Assembly (NCBI RefSeq): GCF_023156285.1
Contig: NZ_JAKZAJ010000007.1
Coordinates: 62,001 to 126,000, forward strand
Length of the DNA: 64,000 nucleotides
Direction: 5' to 3'
Source: Marinobacter koreensis
GTDB lineage: Bacteria; Pseudomonadota; Gammaproteobacteria; Pseudomonadales; Oleiphilaceae
The position numbers were made by a program, and so were the translations under genes. The notes below the pieces were generated by a model. That model saw only the letters and a list, made by a program, of their open reading frames with translations, was not told the origin of the DNA and made no database searches. Below, in pieces: positions 58,090-64,000 of the stretch. How positions within the stretch are numbered: position 1 is the stretch's first letter; every line of letters begins with the position of its first letter.

Positions 58090-60213
58090 ATGAAGATTGA
58101 AAGAAACATGCACGAACAAAAAGTTTTAGGGTCGAGGCTAGCGATGTTCAGAAAACTCACAGTGTACGTCGGCGTGATTGCTTTTGGGTTGTTCTCCGGC
58201 CTGGCCAACGCGGTCACGCTGGACGACGTGTCGTTTTCCTCGCTACCGGGGGATCGGCTCGAGGTTAAACTCCAGTTTGACGGGCAGCCCCCGGAGCCTA
58301 CGGGCTATACGATCGAGCGTCCTGCCCGCATTGCGGTGGATCTGCGCGACACCAAAAGCGGTCTGGACAGTCGCAGTATTCCTCTGGGTGGTGGTAATGC
58401 CCAGAGCATGACGGTTGTCGAGACGCCTGACCGGACGCGCCTCATTTTCAACCTGGTGGACCTGGTGCCTTACACGACGGTCCGGAACGGGAATGCCCTG
58501 GTAATGACCATCGGCGGTGACGGCGAGCCTGCAAGTGCCGCCGCGATGTCCAGTTCGTCTTCCGGCAGTGCCTCCTCAACCACGACGAACGCGCCGAATA
58601 CGCTGGCAGGTGTCGATTTCCGCCGCGGCAAGAATGGCGAGGGCAAAGTCATTGTCGATCTGGGTTCCAGCAGCACGCCGGTCGACCTCTCCGAACTGGG
58701 TGGCAAGATCCGACTGACCATGCCGGAGCTTTCGGTGCCCGAAAACCTCCGTCGTCGGCTTGATGTCACTGACTTTGCGACACCGGTCAGCCGAATCGAT
58801 ACCTACGTTTCCGATGGCAACGCGGTGGTTGAGATCCGCCCCGAAGGTAACTACGACTATATTGCCTACCAGTCGGGCAGTCAGTTTACTGTCAGCGTCG
58901 AGAAGCTGACTGAGCAGGAAGCTCAGGCCCGTAAGGAAGAAAAATTCCCGTACACGGGTGAGAAGCTGTCGCTGAATTTCCAGGACATCGAAGTGCGGTC
59001 GGTTCTGCAGTTGATTGCCGACTTTACCGGCCTGAACCTTGTCGCCAGTGACACGGTCACCGGTAGCATTACCCTGCGACTGCAAAACGTGCCCTGGGAT
59101 CAGGCTCTGGATCTCATCCTGAAGACCAAGGGCCTCGACAAGCGCCAGATCGGTAACGTATTGCTGGTGGCCCCGGCTGACGAGATTGCAGCCCGGGAGA
59201 AGCTGGAACTTGAAACCAACAAGCAGATCGCAGAACTGGCACCGGTTCGGCTGGATATCATCCAGGTCAACTATGCCAAGGCATCTGACATCGTTGATCT
59301 GATCAAGGCCGACAAGGAATTGATCTCTGATCGGGGCTTCGTGTCTTCCGATGCGCGCACCAACACGATCAGTGTCCGAGAAACTTCTGCCAAGCTCGAA
59401 GAAATCCGCAGACTGGTGTCCACTTGGGACGTTCCCGTCCGTCAGGTTTCGATTGAGGCACGCATTGTGCGGGCGCAGACCAACGTGGCCGAGAACCTGG
59501 GTATTCGCTGGGGTGGTGCAGCCTACGATGTCAGCGGCAACAATGTATTTACCGTTGGTGGATCTCAGGGAACCCTGCAAGAAGCCAGGGACGCGGCAGC
59601 GGGCAATGATAATACGATCACTTTCCCTGGCGCGCTTGCGGTTGATCTTGGGGTCTCAGGTGAGGGGACTTCTTCGCTGGCCATCGGCTGGGGCAGCGAT
59701 GACTTCCTCGTCGATCTCGAACTGTCAGCGCTTGAGAGTGACGGCCAGGCCGAGATCGTGTCTCAGCCTCGCGTTGTGACGGCGGATCGCCAGACCGCAT
59801 CGATCAAGTCTGGTGAAGAAATTCCGTATCAGGAGGCGTCATCCTCTGGTGCGACCTCGGTTTCCTTCAAGGAAGCGGTGCTCTCTCTGGAAGTCACTCC
59901 CCAGATCACGCCGGATGACAAGATCATCATGGATCTGGTGGTGAATCAGGATTCCCGGGGTGAAGTAACTGCCGGCATTCCGTCGATCAACACCAACCAG
60001 GTCACCACGCAGGTGCTCGTTGGTAACGGCGAAACTGTGGTCCTGGGTGGTATCTTCCAGTCCCAGGTCTCTACCCAGACCACTAAAACGCCGTTCCTCG
60101 GGGATATTCCTTACCTGGGAGCCCTGTTCAAGCGGACCGAAAATGTCGATGAGCGCAGCGAGTTGCTGATCTTCATCACACCAAAAATCATCAAGAACGA
60201 TCTGATCCAGTAA
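58090..60213 (+). CDS. pilQ: Type IV pilus secretin PilQ
   Basis: The outer-membrane channel for the pilus fibre. The 707-residue precursor has a long N terminus before the signal core (VYVGVIAFGLFSGLANA). Two AMIN domains for peptidoglycan binding follow (VTLDDVSFSSLPGDRLEV and VDFRRGKNGEGKVIVDL regions). Then come N0/N1 domains (LSLNFQDIEVRSVLQLIADF) and the secretin core with VVTADRQTASIKSGEEIPYQ and the signature VVLGGIFQSQVSTQTTKTPFLG. AAGGAG 7 bases before 58090 supports that start over ATG 58144. It is the last gene of the operon. Confidence 0.96.
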   Translation: MKIERNMHEQKVLGSRLAMFRKLTVYVGVIAFGLFSGLANAVTLDDVSFSSLPGDRLEVKLQFDGQPPEPTGYTIERPARIAVDLRDTKSGLDSRSIPLGGGNAQSMTVVETPDRTRLIFNLVDLVPYTTVRNGNALVMTIGGDGEPASAAAMSSSSSGSASSTTTNAPNTLAGVDFRRGKNGEGKVIVDLGSSSTPVDLSELGGKIRLTMPELSVPENLRRRLDVTDFATPVSRIDTYVSDGNAVVEIRPEGNYDYIAYQSGSQFTVSVEKLTEQEAQARKEEKFPYTGEKLSLNFQDIEVRSVLQLIADFTGLNLVASDTVTGSITLRLQNVPWDQALDLILKTKGLDKRQIGNVLLVAPADEIAAREKLELETNKQIAELAPVRLDIIQVNYAKASDIVDLIKADKELISDRGFVSSDARTNTISVRETSAKLEEIRRLVSTWDVPVRQVSIEARIVRAQTNVAENLGIRWGGAAYDVSGNNVFTVGGSQGTLQEARDAAAGNDNTITFPGALAVDLGVSGEGTSSLAIGWGSDDFLVDLELSALESDGQAEIVSQPRVVTADRQTASIKSGEEIPYQEASSSGATSVSFKEAVLSLEVTPQITPDDKIIMDLVVNQDSRGEVTAGIPSINTNQVTTQVLVGNGETVVLGGIFQSQVSTQTTKTPFLGDIPYLGALFKRTENVDERSELLIFITPKIIKNDLIQ

Positions 60214-60228
60214 TCGTCGGGTGTAACG

Positions 60229-60260
60229 AAAGCCGCCGCGTAAAACCGGCGGCTTTTTTT
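60229..60260 (+). terminator. Terminator after pilQ
   Basis: AAAGCCGCCG / CGGCGGCTTT stem with a short AT-rich loop and a T-run, about 15 bases after the pilQ stop. It separates the pilus operon from aroK. Confidence 0.93.
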
Positions 60261-60300
60261 GTGCTATTCTCACCCGCCTGAAAGCTTTTGAGCGTGTCTT

Positions 60301-60867
60301 ATGTCTTTGCCCAAGCGAATCGTTCTGGTGGGCCCCATGGGGGCGGGAAAAAGTACTATCGGTCGGATGCTGGCCCGCGAGCTGGGCTATCGCTTCCTCG
60401 ACACCGACCGGATTATTGAAGAGCGCTGCGGGGCCAACATTCCCTGGATCTTTGATGTTGAGGGTGAAGACGGGTTCCGGCAGCGAGAGACTGCGATGCT
60501 GACCGAGCTGGCCTCCGAGCCCCAGACGGTTCTGGCGACGGGAGGCGGAGCCGTAATGCGCCCGGAAAACCACCCTTTGCTGAAGCAGGATTCGGTGGTT
60601 GTCTATCTGAAAACCTCAATAGAGCAGCAGGTTGAGAGGACCAGGAAGGACCGTAATCGTCCACTACTGCAAAACGACGACCCGGAGTCGATCCTTCGGA
60701 ACCTGTTTGCCATTCGCGACCCTATCTATCGCGAGCTGGCCGATATCGTGATGCATACGGACCGTAAAAGTCCCCGTCTTGTCGTCCGGCAACTGGTTAA
60801 CCGAATTAATCCAAGAACTCCACGCCATCGCCGCCAGGTTCGTAAGGAGGGGCGCCATCATGTCTGA
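60301..60867 (+). CDS. aroK: Shikimate kinase
   Basis: AroK phosphorylates shikimate at O3 in the aromatic amino acid pathway. The 188-residue P-loop kinase has Walker [16 protein letters not shown], the shikimate-binding [13 protein letters not shown] and GGGAVM, and the LID segment [12 protein letters not shown]. It overlaps aroB by 8 bases, and the strong SD of aroB lies within its 3' end. Confidence 0.96.
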   Translation: MSLPKRIVLVGPMGAGKSTIGRMLARELGYRFLDTDRIIEERCGANIPWIFDVEGEDGFRQRETAMLTELASEPQTVLATGGGAVMRPENHPLLKQDSVVVYLKTSIEQQVERTRKDRNRPLLQNDDPESILRNLFAIRDPIYRELADIVMHTDRKSPRLVVRQLVNRINPRTPRHRRQVRKEGRHHV

Positions 60868-61954
60868 AATTCTGCATCGGCTATCGGTTGATCTGGGTGA
60901 GCGGAGTTACCCCATCCTGATCGGCGCGGGCCTGCTGGGTTCCGTGGATCTGTCGCCCTGGGTGGAAGGTTCTCAGGTCATGATCGTGACCAATGACACG
61001 GTTGCGCCGTTGTATCTGAAGCACGCGGAGGCCAGCTTCCCGGGCAAATCGGTCAGTTCGGTTGTTCTGCCGGATGGCGAAAAATACAAAGACTGGCAAA
61101 CTCTGAACCGGGTGTTTGATGCGCTACTCGAGGAGCGCCATAGCCGCAAGACTACCCTGGTCGCTTTGGGTGGCGGGGTCGTCGGCGATATGACAGGTTT
61201 CGCTGCAGCCTGCTACCAGCGCGGCGTTTCCTTTATCCAGATTCCGACGACCCTGCTTTCCCAGGTTGACTCTTCAGTAGGGGGGAAGACGGGCATCAAT
61301 CACCCTCTGGGCAAGAACATGATTGGCGCGTTTCACCAGCCGAGCGTGGTTCTTATCGACACGGATACCCTCAAGACGCTGCCTCCCAGGGAGGTCTCTG
61401 CAGGCCTTGCGGAAATCATAAAGTACGGTCTGATCCGTGAGCCGGTGTTCCTCAGCTGGCTTGAAGCCAATATGGACCGGTTGACCCGACTGGACACCGA
61501 TGCGGTGGCCGAAGCGGTCTATCGTTCCTGCGCCTGTAAAGCGGATGTGGTGGCTCAGGACGAGAAAGAGGGTGGGCTGCGAGCTATTCTGAACCTTGGT
61601 CATACCTTTGGACATGCCATCGAAACCTTCGCCGGTTATGGACACTGGTTGCACGGTGAGGCGGTTGGCACCGGTATGATAATGGCTGCCGATCTCTCGG
61701 TCAGGGAAGGAATGATCACTCCGGCTGATTACCAGCGCGTGATTCGGATCATTCAGTCAGCCGGTCTGCCCCAGTTGCCACCAGGGAATATGACTCCGGA
61801 TGATTTCATGTCTTTGATGGCGGTCGATAAGAAGAATGTGGATGGTCAGCTCCGACTGGTCCTGCTTCGGTCGGTTGGTGAGGCTGAGGTAACCGCAGAC
61901 GCCTCGAAAGAGCACCTGGCGGCAACCCTTTTGGCATTCTGTGGCCAGCAATAG
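60860..61954 (+). CDS. aroB: 3-dehydroquinate synthase
   Basis: AroB makes 3-dehydroquinate from DAHP using NAD and a metal ion. The 364-residue protein has [70 protein letters not shown] and the metal-ligand segment [10 protein letters not shown] with [13 protein letters not shown] 60860 is fixed by AAGGAGG 9 bases upstream. It is translated in overlap with aroK and followed by the AAA/SPOR gene. Confidence 0.97.
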   Translation: MSEILHRLSVDLGERSYPILIGAGLLGSVDLSPWVEGSQVMIVTNDTVAPLYLKHAEASFPGKSVSSVVLPDGEKYKDWQTLNRVFDALLEERHSRKTTLVALGGGVVGDMTGFAAACYQRGVSFIQIPTTLLSQVDSSVGGKTGINHPLGKNMIGAFHQPSVVLIDTDTLKTLPPREVSAGLAEIIKYGLIREPVFLSWLEANMDRLTRLDTDAVAEAVYRSCACKADVVAQDEKEGGLRAILNLGHTFGHAIETFAGYGHWLHGEAVGTGMIMAADLSVREGMITPADYQRVIRIIQSAGLPQLPPGNMTPDDFMSLMAVDKKNVDGQLRLVLLRSVGEAEVTADASKEHLAATLLAFCGQQ

Positions 61955-61980
61955 TCAGGGTCGGAGGCCTGGAAGCGACG

Positions 61981-63558
61981 ATGGTCGATGGATTGAACAG
62001 TGTTGAGGACGGCGGGCTGTTTCCACGGTTGCAGCATCGCTATGGTCTCAGGGCCGATCCGTTGGATATGGATACGCCATTTTTCCCGGATGCTTCCCGG
62101 CAGCACGCTCTTGAGACGCTGAGACACCTCTGCGGCTTCGGTGACATGGCTCTTGTCCTGACCGGAGCCGTGGGTTCCGGGAAAACCCGTCTGCTTGGCG
62201 AGCTCATCCGTAGTGAGGCCGCCAGATTGGATTTTCACCGGCTTCCGACGGCGGCGCTCACCAGCCCGCAGGCGCTGGCCCGGGACCTGCGGAGCGTGGC
62301 CCGTTCGGCGATTGCTCCGGACGATGGCCCGAGAGAGGCCGTGTTCAAATTTTTCCGGTGGACGCAGGCAAAAGTTCGTAAGGGGCAGCGGATGGTGCTG
62401 CTGATTGACGACGCCGACAAGGTGCCGCCTGAGGTCTCCCGGTTGATTTTGTCGGGCTTTCTCTCGTCCGAGCGGGCAATGGCTGCGGTCCCGGTTTTTT
62501 CGGGCACCGAGGCTTTGCTGCCGCTTCTGGATGTTGATGAGGACACGCTTTCGGTTCATCACCTGCATCTTCGTCCCCTGGGAAAATCGGACATCTATGC
62601 CTATCTTGAGCCACGAATCCAGCGCGCCGGTGGTCCGGTCCCTGAACTGCTCAGTAACTCGAAACTGGAGCGATTGCATACGCTGAGCCAGGGCAGTTTT
62701 GGAAGGCTGAAACGGATCACCCCCGGCGTCTGGCTGGACATGGTGGCGGAGAAACCCGGCTCCCGAAAACGGACGGCCTTATCCTGGCGCCAATTTGCCT
62801 GGCCGGCGCTTGCCCTGATCATTCTGGCGGGTTCCTGGTGGCTGGTGTCTCTGCAGTACGATTATTCCGTCGCTGACCAGTCTGTGCCCAAGACAAAGCC
62901 AGAGCCGGTGCGGAAAAGCGTAACGGTCGGGCCTGATGCAGAGTCGGCGCCAGAGCCCGAGCCTGAAAAGGAAGCTGTTGAGCCGGCTCCATTGCCAGCA
63001 GCGGACAAGCCTGAACCCACGATCAGTACCGAACCGCCCCCGGTGGTGTCCGAATCGAGTGCTTCCGCACGTGCTGAGCCCCTGAGCGGGGAAGCACGGG
63101 CCAGCGAGCCGGAGGCACCAGAAACGACGGATGGCCCGGCGGATTCCGTGCCGGTAGAGACGGCGGATGCGGTGACTGACAATGGTGGTGTGACTGAGCC
63201 GGCTTCGGTTCCGGAGCAGGACAGGATCAAGCCTGAGTCCGAACCTGAACCCGCTGAGCCGGCCTTTACTCCAGCCTTGCCGGCACGTTTTGTCGATCTG
63301 GATCGGCTTCGTGATCGTAAGGGATGGACGGTACAGTTGATTGCGGGCCACCTGGAATCGACGGCGTTGAATCTGATTCGCCAATATCCCGACCTGGACG
63401 GTTTGGCTTACACCCGGTCAAAGCTGAATGACAAGCCCTGGTTTATGGTAGTATATGGCGATTTTGTGAGTAGCGGTGCTGCTCACGAGGCTGTCCAGTC
63501 GCTGCCAGAGGCCCTCCGGAAACAATCGCCCTGGGTCCGTCGCAGCGCAGATCTCTGA
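61981..63558 (+). CDS. AAA ATPase with transmembrane helix and SPOR domain (DamX-like)
   Basis: A 525-residue inner-membrane protein. The N-terminal cytoplasmic AAA domain (about residues 15-260) has Walker A TGAVGSGKTRLL and Walker B VLLIDDADK, like ExeA/GspA-type ATPases. A transmembrane helix lies near 272-290 (FAWPALALIILAGSWWLVSL). A Pro/Glu/Ser-rich acidic linker of about 150 residues with repeated PEPE units follows. The C-terminal SPOR domain (GWTVQLIAGHLESTALNLIRQ) should bind septal peptidoglycan. Position aroB-here-gltB matches Pseudomonas, and aroB-damX matches enterics. A division or septal role is inferred. Confidence 0.88.
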   Translation: MVDGLNSVEDGGLFPRLQHRYGLRADPLDMDTPFFPDASRQHALETLRHLCGFGDMALVLTGAVGSGKTRLLGELIRSEAARLDFHRLPTAALTSPQALARDLRSVARSAIAPDDGPREAVFKFFRWTQAKVRKGQRMVLLIDDADKVPPEVSRLILSGFLSSERAMAAVPVFSGTEALLPLLDVDEDTLSVHHLHLRPLGKSDIYAYLEPRIQRAGGPVPELLSNSKLERLHTLSQGSFGRLKRITPGVWLDMVAEKPGSRKRTALSWRQFAWPALALIILAGSWWLVSLQYDYSVADQSVPKTKPEPVRKSVTVGPDAESAPEPEPEKEAVEPAPLPAADKPEPTISTEPPPVVSESSASARAEPLSGEARASEPEAPETTDGPADSVPVETADAVTDNGGVTEPASVPEQDRIKPESEPEPAEPAFTPALPARFVDLDRLRDRKGWTVQLIAGHLESTALNLIRQYPDLDGLAYTRSKLNDKPWFMVVYGDFVSSGAAHEAVQSLPEALRKQSPWVRRSADL

Positions 63559-63695
63559 CCACCATCGTTATGCCGGCAGCCCGTCAGGCCTGTTGGCAGC
63601 CCGGTCCTCAACGGTGGCAGACCCTAACAATAATTCAACTCTGATTTGAGTACGTATTTCTACGTGTGTAAAATGGCCAGCCCCCATTTTCAGTG

Positions 63696-63737
63696 TCAGA
63701 GGGTGCCCTTCAGGCTGCTTTATTGCTAACCCTCTGA
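63696..63737 (+). promoter_or_regulatory. Hairpin in the gltB leader
   Basis: TCAGAGGGT (63696-63704) and ACCCTCTGA (63729-63737) form a perfect 9-bp stem around a 24-base loop, ending 31 bases before the gltB start. There is no T-run after it. A 9-base direct repeat ATTTCTACG occurs at 63656-63664 and 63747-63755, and a small palindrome ACGTA-N4-TACGT at 63652-63665. It could be a leader control structure or protein target. Confidence 0.45.
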
Positions 63738-63768
63738 TTGAAAAGCATTTCTACGCGAGAGAACGCTT

Positions 63769-64000
63769 ATGATGACAGGTTTGTATCATCCCGAAGAATT
63801 CAGGGACAACTGCGGATTTGGTCTGATCGCCCACATGAAGGGCGAGGCCAGCCACAAGTTGTTGCAAACTGCCATCGAGTCCCTGACCTGCATGACCCAC
63901 CGAGGTGGTATCGCTGCAGACGGCAAGACCGGCGATGGCTGTGGCCTTCTGATTCAGAGCCCGGATGCGTTCCTGAAAAAGGCAGCCAAGACGGCCTTCG
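63769..64000 (+). CDS. gltB: Glutamate synthase large subunit GltB (5' part only)
   Basis: GltB is the NADPH-GOGAT large subunit, which makes two glutamates from glutamine and 2-oxoglutarate. About 77 codons are visible before the window ends. The Ntn glutaminase start is clear: [15 protein letters not shown], where the Cys becomes the N-terminal nucleophile after propeptide removal, followed by [20 protein letters not shown]. Two ATG codons are adjacent (63769 and 63772), with GAGAGAA upstream. Its product step follows GlnA, also in this window. Confidence 0.95.
   Translation, partial: MMTGLYHPEEFRDNCGFGLIAHMKGEASHKLLQTAIESLTCMTHRGGIAADGKTGDGCGLLIQSPDAFLKKAAKTAF

Overview
The window looks like a chromosomal segment of a marine gammaproteobacterium, most likely Marinobacter or a close relative. 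This rests on recalled protein character and gene order, not a database search. Two stretches follow the Pseudomonas order: ponA-maeB-rpmE-priA-argS-SPOR protein-hslV-hslU, and pilMNOPQ-aroK-aroB-AAA/SPOR protein-gltB. Two others recall enterobacteria: a ygiF-like gene next to glnE, and tolC-nudF-yqiB-cpdA. No rRNA, tRNA, CRISPR array, integrase, transposase or prophage gene was seen.

Layout. 1-4.9 kb (minus strand) is a nitrogen-control block: ntrC (cut by the window edge), ntrB, a small DUF4124 protein and glnA. glnA has a sigma-54 promoter and two NtrC-type dyads, and all three lie inside the 3' end of an upstream GGDEF gene. 5.6-15.6 kb holds typA, proline iminopeptidase, dtd, a porin, a CYTH phosphatase, glnE and ilvE. 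15.7-26.5 kb is an envelope polysaccharide/LPS block: two LpxL-type acyltransferases facing outward-in, two ELM1-family proteins, two GT4 glycosyltransferases, a membrane-anchored polysaccharide deacetylase, a sialyltransferase-like gene, an O-antigen ligase and waaA. Base composition becomes visibly AT-rich at about 21.8-24.1 kb, which suggests recent acquisition.

26.5-42.3 kb is mostly housekeeping: tolC, thiC behind a TPP riboswitch, nudF-yqiB-cpdA, divergent metE/metR, gcvH, rlmI, a HAD phosphatase, rppH-ptsP, and a patatin-like protein with Asn where the catalytic Ser should be. 42.3-55.1 kb contains hslVU, a SPOR protein, argS, a four-domain Ig-like lipoprotein, priA, rpmE, maeB and PBP1A. 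55.3-60.2 kb is the type IV pilus assembly operon pilMNOPQ. Then come aroK, aroB, a DamX-like AAA/SPOR protein and the start of gltB, which has a hairpin in its leader.

How the genes work together. Nitrogen assimilation is the main theme: NtrB/NtrC, glutamine synthetase with a conserved adenylylation tyrosine, its adenylyltransferase GlnE, the nitrogen-PTS enzyme PtsP and glutamate synthase GltB all lie within 64 kb. Envelope building is the second theme: lipid A acylation, Kdo transfer, core/O-antigen assembly, PBP1A, SPOR-domain division proteins, the pilus and TolC. The points most worth checking are the glnA control region embedded in a diguanylate cyclase reading frame, the paired ELM1 genes in the LPS block, the altered patatin active site, and unusual hairpins at convergent gene ends.
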